A stretch of DNA of 64,000 nucleotides from Rhabdornis inornatus (lineage: Eukaryota; Chordata; Aves; Passeriformes; Rhabdornithidae). Where the stretch lies: positions 62,001-126,000 of the forward strand of contig VWZS01000327.1 of NCBI GenBank assembly GCA_013397075.1. The letters run 5' to 3'. Below, piece by piece: positions 51,801 to 64,000 of the stretch (position 1 is its first letter; each line of letters opens with the position of its first letter). The notes beneath the pieces were generated by a model, which saw only the letters and a program-made list of their open reading frames with translations, did not search any database and had not been told where the DNA came from. Both the position numbers and the translations under genes were made by a program.

Positions 51801-54800
51801 ACCTTTCTAAATTCATTGCCATAAAGTTCATTATTAATTCTTTCCTGGACCAAAAATTTTGATCTCTTTACATCTAAATGGATGACAAAAGCAAAACACC
51901 AGAAAGGTAATGTAGGGCAATGTAGATGTTAAGAGCATAAAATCATAGCTATAGGGCTGAAGTTACAGGTGCACTGAATCACAAGCTGAAAATCACTATG
52001 AAAAGAATGCCACGACCCACAGTATCTGGTACTGCTTGTTATGAGCATTATCTCAGAAAATGGAACCACATACTAGAGACAGACTGAAAGGATAAACAAT
52101 TGCTTAAGACAGTTTTGATGTGCTCCTGCTAATGCACTTTGCTAGATCAAAACCAAAATTTCTAACAGCACTCTCCTACCTCTACTAGCCCTTACCCAAA
52201 ATCTGGTATTTCTGCATTTTTTAAGAAAGCAGTAAACCTATGCTCCACTGCTGTTCACTCACTCATCAGTAGTTTCACTAAAATTCTACGCATCCTAACC
52301 CACTGCTCTGTTGTAATTCATAAAAGTAACAGAGACAAAATTTTGCAGCTGTTACTCACAGAAGTAATGTTACTAAGAATTCACACTATAAAAAGTTCAG
52401 GTACAGCTTCTTTTTAATGTGGCAGTAGACTGAAAAGCAACACAGCTTTTACAAGTTTTACTGATGGTTCATTACTTTCAGTACAATTCAGAAAAACCAA
52501 GTCTATCCCTTTCTTCCTATCAATTACATTAATTGTACACTACTAACTGAAATCTACTCTATTACAGCATCTTTTTCAGCCTTTCCAATCAGACCAAGGT
52601 CAATTTTCCTCCTCAAAAGTCAAAATCACTTACCTTTTCAGAAATCCCACACTTCTTCAAAAGCACAGGTAAAAAAGCATCAAACATACTTAACAAGCCA
52701 TATTTTACATATTTGAACAGTCTAGAGTTTCTCAAGTCTTAACTGAGTCTTGCTTCTGGGCATGCAGAGATAGATGTTCACTGCTCTAAAAATAACACCT
52801 GCTATGTCCTATTTAATAGTACATATATGTCAATTAATGAAAATTTATTAAAAGGTAAATGTAGAAAATTATTTTAAAGCAACCTCTGCAGTAGCTCCAA
52901 CACAGATATTTGGGTTTTGTTACCCCTACATAAAACCTGTGCAGACTTAATCAACAGTGGAGTAAAGACATAAGATGCCTCTGGCTCCTCCAGAGACTCT
53001 TCTTCTTTCTTTCATGTTTCACTGATTTTGAATAATGAGTGCAGTGCCAAATACATTAACACCCAAAACAAACATGCATGTCAGAACTGATGACTGCTCG
53101 GGTGGCTATGGTTCAGAAAGTACAACTTTCCAACTGGATAAATGTTCACCAGCCACAACATGAGTACTATATATTCACTATAACTTCTCTGGAACTCAGC
53201 AATGCAAAAAACAACTAAGTACTCATCAAGAAAAAAAAAAATTTAATCACTATTTTTCTTTCTCTTTCAGGATGTTGATTTCTACCCACCACCAGCACAA
53301 AAATATCCATCTTAAAATACAATGTATTGCAAGATTTTAGCATTATATCAGAAACACAGTGACCTTTGGATGAGTCATTCAATCAAATCTTCTCAGCAAA
53401 GAAAAACAGCAGACCAAGCAACTAAGCATTTAAGACATATTTTGACACTTCTGACAGAATTACTGAATGTTCAGCTTTGAATATTCAAAACATTCAAAAA
53501 ATAGCCACAGACTGTGGAAGAACTGGACATTTATAAAATAAGCAAGCATATGTCTGTGAAGATAAGAACACCAATACTCTAAAAAAGAACACCAATACTC
53601 TAAATACAGATACTAAAGGAAATCAGTGGAACCTATTATAACAGCCATTAACAGTTGCATGGTTAACAATCACAGGAACTACCAGGCTGGATCAAACAGG
53701 GACTTACACAGTTACCTGAATCCAAGCAATATTCCCAAGATATAACCAAGAGCGTGATAAGCCATGAGGACTCCTAAGTCCTATTAGCTACAATTGCTCT
53801 CTAAACATCTGGAAAACAAAACTTCAGTGCTTCTAAAAAATTTTAAACAACTTTAGACATTTCAGACAGCTTCAAATTCTGTATGTTGCTAAATTCACGG
53901 CTTCAACAACAGCATGCTTGAACACACTCCCACATAAGATACAGGGATGTGAAATGTACTCATTATAATGTACTTCTTCACAAATTCATCTCTGTCCTGT
54001 GAAGTGAGATCAATTTTCCTACGTAAGACAGTATGTCCCTTTTAAGTTCTTCCTATATTTCTAAATAGTTTTGCTTCCTTTGATGTTAAGAAGTGTTTTT
54101 TCTGCAATAGGATAATAAATGATGGGAGGATTTTCACTTCTGACAGTAAAAAAAACCAAAAAAAAACCAAAAACCCAACAAAAAAAAATCTCCCTAAGAA
54201 TAACTCAGAAAACAGGGGGGAAAAAAATAATAATAAAAAGAATCAAATAATAAACCACATGTCACTTGACCTGTGTCATTGATTTGGTTCTCTTGGGAGC
54301 TAACAGCCCAAGTTGTGACAGAAACACGCAGCCTTACACACATTACAAAAGCTTCACTGGAACGATCCCAAAAGAGCAGAGCCACATGGCAGGCACAGCC
54401 TCCAAGGGGTACATCAATCAACAGCACTGTACTCACAAAGAAAAATAACAAAGGCTGTTTTGTGTAGGATTCTTGTCAGGTCAAGGAACACAAGAGTATT
54501 AACGTGCAGACCATATCCAATAGCTACAATCCAGTAGTTACAACTAAGCAGTGCCTTTTTTTAGGCCCATCCATGACCAGTTTTCAAACCATCCTTTTGG
54601 TGTGCAATATTTCTCCAATGCAGGAGTAGTTGTGTTTGTCTATTACTTCCCAGAGTCAATTATCCTTACTCTTTCATAAGAGGAGCCAATGCCATCTAGT
54701 AGTCAATACAGTGAACTTCTTGTTCACATCTGAAAATATTAGGAACCCTTCTACATGAAAATGGTATTTGTGACATTCTTTTTACCCACTTGTCCTTCAC

Positions 54801-56561
54801 ACAAAGGGTTCAGAGTAAAGATGAACATCAAAAATACCAGACAATTCTGTTACGGAACACCATCTTAGTGAGAAACATTATGATCTCTTGCTAAAAATAT
54901 AGTGAGTAAATGGAAAAAGTTTCAGTTAATATCATAAAATCAGGTGAAAAGGGTGTTGCCATAAGCATACTGATATAACAGAAGGAAAACAGGTAATATT
55001 TCTACCCAACACTGCACTATCGAAACAAATTCAACACGAACATTAAATCCAAAAGTAAAGTCTCTCATGAGCTTTGTGGGATCCCTAAAGTTAGCAACTG
55101 TGGAACTGGTATTTATGTGCTTGACCAAAGCACCACATGGGAAAATCCCAATAATCAATGCAGAAGAGCAGGGGGGAAATAAAAAAGAAAATAAAAGGTA
55201 ACCTTAAAGAAACTAAAATTAAAAAAAATTCAACCTGAACAGTCGTTTGTAATCACAATTACTGCAAAGACCACAAAGCTGTGGGTTTGTTTTTTTTTTA
55301 CCTACTAACAGGACTTCCCAATACCCACTGTGGGCCATGGCTAAAGAGATACATGTTATTTTAACTATGCCACTCCATATCCAGTGCCTCAGTGTAGCCC
55401 TAAGTACTCCTCCACTCCCTCCACCTGCCACCTCTCCCAGCTCTGCTTCACTTCTCTCCTACAGATACTTCCAAGTTGATGGAGCTTCAGGTAATCACAA
55501 GCAGTCCTAGACATTACATTAGTATGCAACAGATCCAGCATCTCAGCCATACCACAATCTTCCCTGAATCACAGCTTCCCTTTCCTCTTCCCACAATCTT
55601 TCACAAGATCAAGCAAAGATTCCCCCAGACATTATCTGACAGCTCTGCTGATGGGCTCAGAAAAGGCAGTGTAAGCACCTCCAAAATACCACAACAATAT
55701 AAAGCTACATAAAGGGATTACTTCCAGCAAAGTGCCAAATTCACTCTCCAAAGTCACTCAACACTCTGACACAACTGTGCAGATGAATCTATGCAGCTGG
55801 TAACTGAACAGGAACATTTGGGCTTTGTCTGTACATAAACATTTGAACAAGTATAACTGAAAATACTTATCTAAAAAGGCTGGTGATTGTTCACACCAGG
55901 AACCCCTCCACCAAACAGACTTACATTGAATTAAGTGGACTTCAGATACCAACCCAGTTTGCCCACTTGGTATCTGAGTTATACAGGTTAATGACAATTT
56001 CGGTGTCAAACTAGGCGTCAGTGCAAACAGTGTACTTTACAACACATATGCTCATCACAACATGTTTTTTTTTTTATTTGCATAGAGTTTTTTTAACAAA
56101 CGAATTGCATGAATGAACACAAACTAATTATATGCTAGTCAAAACCTTTAAAAGTCATAATTCCAAACTTCAATAGAATTATTTAAGTATGGCTAAACAG
56201 AATTTATTACCTTTTTCCCAGTGGTAAAGGATGAATTCTAACCATTAGCACACAGGTAAAAAATTCAAATCTAGTTTAGATAGAACTGATGATTATTGTT
56301 AACATTAAAGAAGACTAAAAAAGTAATCTTGTGTAGCAATAATGAAGCATGTAATTTTCTTATTATTATTATAAGCTGCAGTAAATGCATTGAGCTATAC
56401 TGCACATGTCAATCTGCAAATTAAACACAAATGTCAAACTATAATTTTACAGCTTCCCTTCATAAACATGTTTTTAGAGGCTGAAGAGGCTAACTGGTGG
56501 TAATAATAACAAAAACCCCCAAACATCTTGTGATAATAAAAAAAGCAAAATCAACTCTTAC
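48891..56561 (-). other. DCAF13: DCAF13 intron (7.7 kb): nothing recognised
   Basis: The largest intron found in DCAF13. AT-rich, with A-rich runs near 54150-54240 and a 21-bp tandem duplication (AAGAACACCAATACTCTAAA type) at 53565-53606. No nested gene, RNA gene or named repeat was recognised. Confidence 0.6.
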
Positions 56562-56697
56562 CACTCCCAGTTTTTCAGAAGCATTAGCTTTCCACAGGCG
56601 GATATTCATCTCGTCTGAGCCACACAGAATGTATTTGTTATCTGAAGTCCATTTTACAGTGATGACGTGCTGCATTCGTTTGGTATGATAAACCTCC
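56562..56697 (-). CDS. DCAF13: DCAF13 exon: last WD40 repeat
   Basis: Acceptor TTGCTCTAG ends at 56698; donor GTAAGAG begins at 56561. One base completes an Arg codon, then 45 residues beginning EVYHTKRMQHV and including VKWTSDNKYILCGSDEMN and IRLWKANASEKLGV. The GSDEMNIRLW string is a WD40 repeat end, and the WKANASEKLG link leads into the Sof1-like domain. The exon ends on a complete codon, matching the next exon. Confidence 0.96.
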
Positions 56698-59600
56698 CTA
56701 GAGCAAAGACAAACATTTCTAAATGATCTATCATCACTTTTCTCACCATTACCTTTCAAACAGCAGAAAGCATTCTGTTCAAGGCAAATTTTGTTTTGCG
56801 TTTTCTTGTTGTTTTTTAAAAAATCTTTTGTTAAACACTGTGCTGATCTTATCTTTCTATACATAGAGAAACAAAGGAAGTGTGACAGACTGATGAAGGA
56901 CCACCTAGGATAAGATGCTTTTCAAGTAAGTGCTTTCACATAAATTATAGTAAAGAGTTAAACAATAACTCTTTTTGCAAAACATGCTAAGGGTATACAG
57001 TAGGAAATGCATCTGAAACAGTACAAAACTGTTTCTGAAAACATTTTAATTAATATGCTTTTACATTGAGAGTATTACAGAATGGGAATGCAGAAAAATA
57101 GGAGCCAAAAAATCTTACTCCAAACAGCAAAGAAACATCTCCCAGCTGTCCATTTATGATATAGCAATGGATTTGCTACTCTTCATTCAGATTTCCCTCC
57201 TTTACCCAAAAATGGACTCAATTTCTTTTTTAATTTCTGCTGATCAGACCCCTGCTCAACAAGTGCTGTTGAAAGACGTTTCTCTATGTTACATTTAAAC
57301 CAATATTTAAGTTAAACTCTTGTCTAATTTTCATTAAGTATGTATCAAACCAATTTGTTCTTTTACTTCTGCTATAAAAACAAAGGACTAAATACACGTT
57401 TTTGGGAATTCTAGCTATTTATTAGCATTCTGAAAAGAAGGAAAAAGTAAGGCTATTTATTGTCTATCAATAGCCACTTTGATGCATCAGTCATGCACTA
57501 CAGCTTATTCTCTTTCTTCCACTCAGTTATTTTTGCAAGGAAAACCCAAGTAACAACGTAAAAGAAACACAAAAACAACATATATTGAAGTGTTGTGGAG
57601 AAACTAGACTGGGGTTGAGCTGAAGTGGTTGTGAGAAAAAGAAAAGTAATCAATATATCAGAATAAATAAGTTTTAATAAGCTTAAGCACCTCTTTTAAT
57701 TCCCCAACAAGCAATATTCTATAAGAACAACTGTGTGGAAGACTAAGCACAACTACCATCAGAAAACATTAATACTCACATCAGCTTTTCACTGTCTAAT
57801 GGCATGTGTGCACATCTGTACTTTCACAAGAATTTCTATGTTTACTTTCCTTCTACCATGTAACTCAGCAACAAAGCTTTTCTTCACCCACCTTTGGGGA
57901 ACCAAACCCTTTTTCCTGTCCATACTTTGAATTTGCAGCCTTTGCCTATCCTGTGGCTGTCATCACAAGGTATTAATTATCATTTTTCAGGGACAGGAAA
58001 GACAGAAAACATGGCCAAATAACCTGGATCTGTCATTTAAAAGTTTGCACAGAAATACAGTTGTGTTTACTAAGCATTTACTAAATTTAATCAACTTAAT
58101 AATAAATCTTATTTCTTAGAGCTAAACAATTCCATTATTTAAATTTTAATTTAAAAATAAAACAGAAAGCAATTGAAGTTAGGAGTTTTTCAGATTGGCA
58201 GGACATCAGAAGTAAAAACTAGAATAGCATCAGCATCCTTGTTTACAGATATTCCTAACTGCCCTTTCAGTCTTCCAAGTAGGATCAGATCTTCTATTTA
58301 GAGACTCTTCTCCATCCCATGAGATTAACATAAACTGTGCAATTCTAAAGAAGCCCAGCTTCTAAAGAATTTTAAGTGTACCAGAACACTCTAATCAGCT
58401 ACATGAGGCAAAATTTTTTATTTGTAAGGCTTCTCCTCACTAGATTTATGGCTATAACACAAAATGGGAAAAAGTGGGGACAAAGAGAAAAACTCCTTCC
58501 ACAGGCCTTGGCAGCAATCTGCTAAAATGTGAAATAAAGGCTTCTACTGTTGTGTTATGGGGTCTGCAAACTTCTTCTCAGTAATGTATGCTAACTTTGC
58601 ATATCACCACTTCTGTGAACATTATTAATTCAGACAAAGAAACGGCTAACCATGTTTAATAATGCAAGCCAGAAAAAAAAACAAAAACAAACCTACAAAG
58701 AAACTGCACTACCTAATTACATTTAAAGTATTATTGCAAGATAAAAAGAACATGAAAACTAAAGATCAGATATAGAGGGAATGTAAATACCCCCTCCCAC
58801 TCTTTAATGCAGCACAAGAGCATAAACAGTTAACACAGCATGCACAATTTCATCAATCAATAATAAAAATATACTCCTTCACCAACCAGTATTTCAACAC
58901 TTTCAGCCTCAAACTACCTAGGACTTGACTTAGTAACAATTTTCTGGGGTGACAAGGTTGGAGAGAGGAAGTCAAATTGAAGTAAAATAAAGTTAAGAAT
59001 AAAGAAAAAGGAGGAAGAACTGACAAGAAAGAATAATGAAGGCAAGTTTATGAAGATCAAATGATATCAGAAAGATCAGATAACTTGCTTCAGTTTTCAT
59101 CAAACTGAAAGAAAAACAAAACATAATGGAGACACACTAGATTCAATCTGAACTCAGGCAAAATATTTAATATACTGACTTATGAAACCTCACATGATAA
59201 ACAAAATCCACGTGAATTGTATTCAAAGCATTGTATTACAAATCAAAACCAGGCTAACAAAATATGAACAAAAGTAGTAAGTGCACTGGAACAGATCACA
59301 GAAGGATCCCAAACTGATCCTCAGGAATTCGTACAGCAATCTATTTCACATAACGTCTTTAGCAATCATCCACATAGGATGAAGACAATCCCTAGGAAAC
59401 CAAGCGCTACAATGCTGTAATGAACTGCAAACTTAAGTGGCGAGAGAAACAGTATAAAAGCAACCTAAAAATCTGAAATATGCATAGACAGGGAAATCAA
59501 ATGGGAGTCACCATGGTAAAATACAAATGACACAAGCACAATAATCTACTCTAATTTTAATTCCATATTGTGGAAGTACTGCTACTTGGTAAGCAGTTCT

Positions 59601-59797
59601 ATTCTTGATCCATACTCCAGAATTAAGTCAACTATACAGCCTGTCAGCTTCAAGCTACCAACAGAGTAAGATTTCAACACTCACAGGAAGCAAATGCCCC
59701 AATGAAGATGTTTATGAATTAATTAATAATTTTGAGGATTTGGGAGGAAGTCACTGAAATGAATGACAGCAAGAGAGAAAGGTGTAAAACTACTTAC
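56698..59797 (-). other. DCAF13: DCAF13 intron (3.1 kb): nothing recognised
   Basis: AT-rich unique sequence with short homopolymers. No snoRNA boxes that I could pair with confidence, which matters because ribosome-biogenesis genes often host snoRNAs. Confidence 0.55.
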
Positions 59798-59962
59798 CTG
59801 CTGTGACCTTTGTCTACAGGAAAAATGCGAATGGACTTATCAAAGCTGGCAGACACAAATTCCTTCCCAGTGGGTGAATAATCCACATCAAGAACAGCAG
59901 ACACGTGATCCATATGCACCATCACAGGTGATTCAAGAAAGCGCATATCAAAAGTATATAAG
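59798..59962 (-). CDS. DCAF13: DCAF13 exon: WD40 repeats
   Basis: Acceptor TTTTAAAG ends at 59963; donor GTAAGTA begins at 59797. One base completes an Asn codon, then 54 residues from LYTFDMRFLESPVMVHMDHV through SAVLDVDYSPTGKEFVSAS to FDKSIRIFPVDKGHS plus AG. GH-like, SPTG and D-x-SIRI(F/W) positions follow WD40 spacing. The acceptor has a weak pyrimidine tract (TTTATTTTAAAG), but the phase and the conserved protein on both sides settle the border. Confidence 0.95.
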
Positions 59963-61881
59963 CTTTAAAATAAATGCATCAGTAGCTTAGTATCATAACA
60001 AGTCCTAAGTAAACAGTACATTTTACATAAACTACACTTAAGGACAGAGCCATATTGCAGAGGGAACTCCTTAAAACAGCTCATAATACATGAAAAGAAA
60101 GAAAATTGCATTGTTTAGGGTTTGAAAGAAGTTTATTCATCAGAGGATTTAGTTATTGAATCAGGTTTCTTGCTCCCTATCAAAGGACAGATAGGCTCCA
60201 CTATTTCCTTCATCATCTGTCTATGGGTCAGACTCCAGGCATCACACAGGCTCCTTTACTCCATCCTCCAATGCAAGTATGCACCCTGAACTTGTAAAAG
60301 CATCTCACAATCGTTACAGCAAGCCTATCAGATCTGAAAGGTTTCTAAATATTCCCACAGTGTGAACTCCTAGTAATTCAGAGCCCACAGTAAAGTTCCA
60401 TTTGGTTGGCACCCTTTGTTACTGCTTAATTATCTTAGGCCAGACAAGTGCAAGGAAAGTTTGGTGTAGCAAGTCTAGGAGTGCAGGGAAAGCTTGGTCC
60501 TTACACATGGAGATGCTAGTTCAGCAGAGCACACTACCTACAGATAAGCATTATGTTAAAAGTAAACACCCAGCTGCTGGACCACAGCTGGCTTGCTTTT
60601 AAGGACTTCAAAGCTCAGATAAGGCCTACCTCTACTGCCTTTGAATAAAGAAACTAGGCATAATCACTGTGTAGATCATCAAATAAGCATATGTCCTTCA
60701 CAGACAATGCATTTATTGAAACCTACTTAAGATTTACTATTTAGTAGAACTATTATGTTAAAAAATTTTAATTCACCAGGTTTCTCACCTTCCTTTCTGC
60801 AGATGAATACATAACTGAAATTAAATATATCTTACTGTATACTATAAGAGTGATCATTGCTTTTTCCTTCTAAATTCCCCAAGAGAAAGCATGCAGCATG
60901 TTATTCAAAACTGCTACTCCATATAATCAGCAAATTCTTGCATATGCATTGGTGATGTGTGCATTTGCCTTTGCATACTAAATGCTTCAGGCTGCAAGAG
61001 GATAGTTGTCCCTGACAGCAACAGCTACAGTTTTTAGTTTAGCAAGAGGAAGCAAAAAAAAAAAAATTAAAAACTCAAACCAGACAAAAAGCAAATTCAT
61101 AAACAAAAAACCCAAACCTATAAACAGATTAAGGTAGTCTAATGGTTTCACCATACCATAAGATAAATACAAGAAAAACAGCACATTGAATATAACACCA
61201 CCTCCAAGGTCTGAGCCAGATTCCATTTCCTTAGAAAAACAGACTTAAGATAAGTGATAAAATTTCTGTGTTCTAGAAGAAAACAGTGATCTATTGTTAG
61301 ATCACTGACTTCCTGGGAAAAAGGATATGGAGCACATTTTCAATGGCCTAGTTTTGAAGAGACAGCTTTTTCAATATCAGATTAGCTGTTCACATGAATA
61401 GTATTGTTCAAAAGTAAAAAACTGCTCCGAGACATTGAAAGGATAAGTACTGCTGTCTCCAGAACTGTCTCACAAAAGATTAATTTTTAAGAAATGTTCT
61501 CATCAAAATAGCTGATCAGTACAATGTATCAAGCTCCAAAAAGCTGGCAAGAAAATAAACACACATATTGCCTCAGACTGGACCAATAGTACTTATTTTC
61601 CAGGGCCCATTTCAAGTTACACTTCCACTGGTTCAGCTGCATTTATTCTAAGTTACACTGCTTTTTACCCCCCATGTATTGAGACACACAAAAAGAGGCA
61701 GCCTACTATCAATTCATATTTGTTAAAATCAGCATGCCCATAATTCTCTAGGTTATTAAGCAATTCAAATTTAGAGTTTCAGTAAATTTTAAAAATTTAT
61801 TTTAGCATGATCATAAATCACCAAGATACAGATGAAAAATATAACCTGCCCAGGATTATGAAAAAGCAAGGTTACACTTAC
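59963..61881 (-). other. DCAF13: DCAF13 intron (1.9 kb): nothing recognised
   Basis: AT-rich unique sequence; the part 60150-60620 is less AT-rich. No gene or named repeat seen. Confidence 0.55.
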
Positions 61882-61964
61882 TTGTAATCTTCATTTGCTG
61901 CAGTAAAAATGAAAGCTTCCATAGGGTTCCAACACAGTGTATTTGTTCTCATGTTCAAAATAAC
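61882..61964 (-). CDS. DCAF13: DCAF13 exon: WD40 repeat, most upstream in window
   Basis: Acceptor ATTTCAG ends at 61965; donor GTAAGTG begins at 61881. Phase 0 at the start, two bases left over at the end. Encodes VILNMRTNTLCWNPMEAFIF then TAANEDY plus AA, the B/C strands of a WD40 blade (CWNPMEAFIFTAANEDYNLY). Preceding exons are not in the window: I searched 61965-64000 on the minus strand and found no further DCAF13 coding sequence. Confidence 0.95.
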
Positions 61965-64000
61965 CTGAAATATATTTACACATTGCTACCTTGTTATAGA
62001 CAGTAAAATACTCACTGTAGTTCAAAACTTTACATACCCCTGAAGACAAGCACTTTGTATATAGAGAATCATGGCAGAGGAATAGCACATGACAGAATGA
62101 TTCTTCAGCAGTTTTAGAAGTGAAACCCAAAAACCTCCTGTCCCTCATTACATGTTTACTGCTTTGGGCTACACAACAATTAAGTTTTCCTCTGCAAATC
62201 ATCTTAGAATCAAATTCTTCTAAGTGGTCATTTAACCTGGCAACCTGCTAGTGGTCAACAAGGAAATCCGGAACTTCTGAAAAATTTCAATTCTTTGTCC
62301 TATTTACAGGAACCTTTAGTTAAGTAATCTACAGGCATACCTAATTAAATGGATATTTCAAGGGATATAGTCACTAATTGAAGCTGTGAACCAGCATTTG
62401 CAAAGCAAGTGTACCACTTTGATGTTCTCCCAGTTATTACCCCTTCATTATTTTTTGTCTAAAATTGCAGGTCAAGAATTCTTCTGGCCAGTTGCCATTT
62501 CTCGCAGAAGTGCCAAGCAATGTACACAGAAGTTACTGTGTCCTCACCTACTCAGCACTATCACTGTATCAGCAGTGAATCATTCCTCACACATTTGTAA
62601 GATTTGCTTGCTGCTTGGAAGCATATGGCCAACAAAGAGGCCAGTTGGCCCTGGAGTGAGAGGAAGGCAGCTGATAACAGCATAATAAAACCCTTCTACT
62701 TTGCTAACTGCAGACTAGACAACAGGCATTAGCAAGCTGTATGTTGGATGTCCCCACCTTGCAGGACAACTGGGCCCCCATGAAACATGGTAAGGCAGGA
62801 AGGAAGTCATTTGACACACCAGACACAGCAGCTTTGGCTTCTGCTGAGTCTGAGAGGAACTTCCTACCATTTATTTGAAAATAAGATCTATACAGTATGC
62901 CTGACACAAAGTGGATGTGTAATTACAGAGCAACTTATTAACGAACTGAACAACTCTAAACAGGATTTTCTATAATGCTCTAGGCCAGCTACAATCCTAC
63001 TTAAAAATCCTGAAATTTGGGTGTTTAATGCTGTGGTACTCAAACCCCGTTTTTGTTACGGGCTTACTACACCGAACATCATAAATTTACACACATACAA
63101 TATATAGTTGTACAATTATAACTCTTAGAGTCTCAAAACAAGTAAATAGTGATGACTTTACTGAACATCCCTCCAAAAAATTGCAATGAATGTGTGCCTA
63201 TTCTTTTAATTCTCATTCTCCCTAAATCCTCACTCCCTAGGTGACACCATCCTGCTCATTATAAAGTCTGTGCTGCAGAACACTGCTTCTTTTCAGGAAC
63301 TGCATGCAACCAGAACTGAATGTAATCAACAGATCTCTAAAGTGATCTCTAGTTTAAAAAGTAGACACTGAAATGTCCTCTGTTAACACTAATGTGACTA
63401 TTAGAATTTGCTCAGATTTCAGTATTGTTCTAGTTATAGATCTTCACAAAAACTGGGAAGTTAATAATCAAGGACTGTTCTTTATTCCCTTCCTGTACAA
63501 GTTTATCAGGCACTGCAAAATGAGCACACAATGTGAACCACCATATGTATAATAAATACTTTAAAGCATGTTACAAAATAACTGCAATATTGCCAAAAAA
63601 TCCAGCTCTTTCAAAAGGAGTCAAGTTCTGTCATGCTCTGAATCTCTATTTTTTCACCGAAATTTACAAGCCTTCAGTTCATTACAGCAGTGGCTTTTGG
63701 AATTAAAATAATGCCTAAGAAATGAGATTGTCTCTACAGTTCTAGCATTAGGTTTAGTAACAACTATGTAAGGCAACCTGGGCTGGAAGTGATTTAAGTT
63801 GCTGTAAATACATTAATAATGGCATTTCAGAACTATCTAAACCCACACCAGAGCCATTTTTTACCTCTGTTTTTAATCTATTGTACATCTTCTCATAAAA
63901 TGGGTAAGTTTAAGTCCTTATTAAGTCAAAATCGTGAAGTCCCTCAAGACTTGGTTCTCTGGGTTTAATTATTTTAACCATGAACAGTTGCTTACAAATA
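61965..64000 (-). other. DCAF13: DCAF13 intron, partial, with unclassified block
   Basis: Intron upstream of the 61882-61964 exon, running off the window. The stretch 62470-62900 is less AT-rich, contains AATAAA at about 62683, and has the texture of an inserted repeat, possibly an LTR fragment, but I recognise no ends or family. No exon seen. Confidence 0.5.

Larger units (their letters stand above)
47870..61964 (-). other. DCAF13: DCAF13 gene, 3' half (five coding exons)
   Basis: DCAF13 (WDSOF1, yeast Sof1) is a nucleolar WD40 protein of the small-subunit processome, needed for 18S rRNA maturation, and also a substrate receptor of CUL4-DDB1 ubiquitin ligase. The five exons found encode about 211 residues, matching the C-terminal half of the roughly 445-residue vertebrate protein: the last WD40 repeats followed by the Sof1-like C-terminal domain. 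Codon phases agree at all four junctions and every border is GT-AG. Introns from the 3' end are about 0.77, 7.7, 3.1 and 1.9 kb. The first half of the gene lies beyond position 64000. RIMS2 follows downstream on the same strand, with about 21 kb between the DCAF13 stop and the RIMS2 ATG. Confidence 0.95.

Noticed and set aside
1..64000. CRISPR arrays, operons, tRNA or rRNA genes
   Set aside because: None seen; the window is vertebrate nuclear DNA, and no tRNA-like cloverleaf or rRNA segment was recognised by eye.

Overview
This is vertebrate nuclear DNA, almost certainly avian and probably from a passerine. The reasons are AT-rich non-coding sequence, intron-split genes with GT-AG borders, several CR1 LINE fragments including the typical bird 3' tail, a roughly 1-kb solo LTR of a kind I know from songbird genomes, and conserved RIMS2 and DCAF13 exons. 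Most long open frames are spurious; the real coding sequence lies in short exons.

Layout. Positions 1-26450 are the start of RIMS2 intron 1 (gene on the minus strand), containing two solo LTRs, a reverse-oriented CR1 tail, an older CR1 tail and a 206-bp assembly gap. RIMS2 coding exon 1 (26451-26620) sits in a CpG island (about 25490-27760) that also holds a 93-bp gap, a 37-bp minisatellite, a 9-bp microsatellite and an 88-bp direct repeat bordered by single ambiguous bases. Positions about 27.8-47.4 kb are intergenic, with two CR1 fragments and a badly decayed RTE-like LINE (37.9-40.0 kb). Positions 47870-61964 carry the last five coding exons of DCAF13, also minus strand; the rest of the window is the intron upstream of them, and the N-terminal half of DCAF13 lies beyond position 64000.

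The order DCAF13 then RIMS2, head to tail on one strand, matches human 8q22.3. The two genes are functionally unrelated: DCAF13/Sof1 acts in nucleolar ribosome assembly and as a CUL4-DDB1 receptor, while RIMS2 is a presynaptic active-zone scaffold. I found no convincing new biological system. The most unusual items are the RTE-like LINE remnant, RE1-like half-sites inside the intron-1 minisatellite, and the repeat/ambiguity structure of the RIMS2 promoter.
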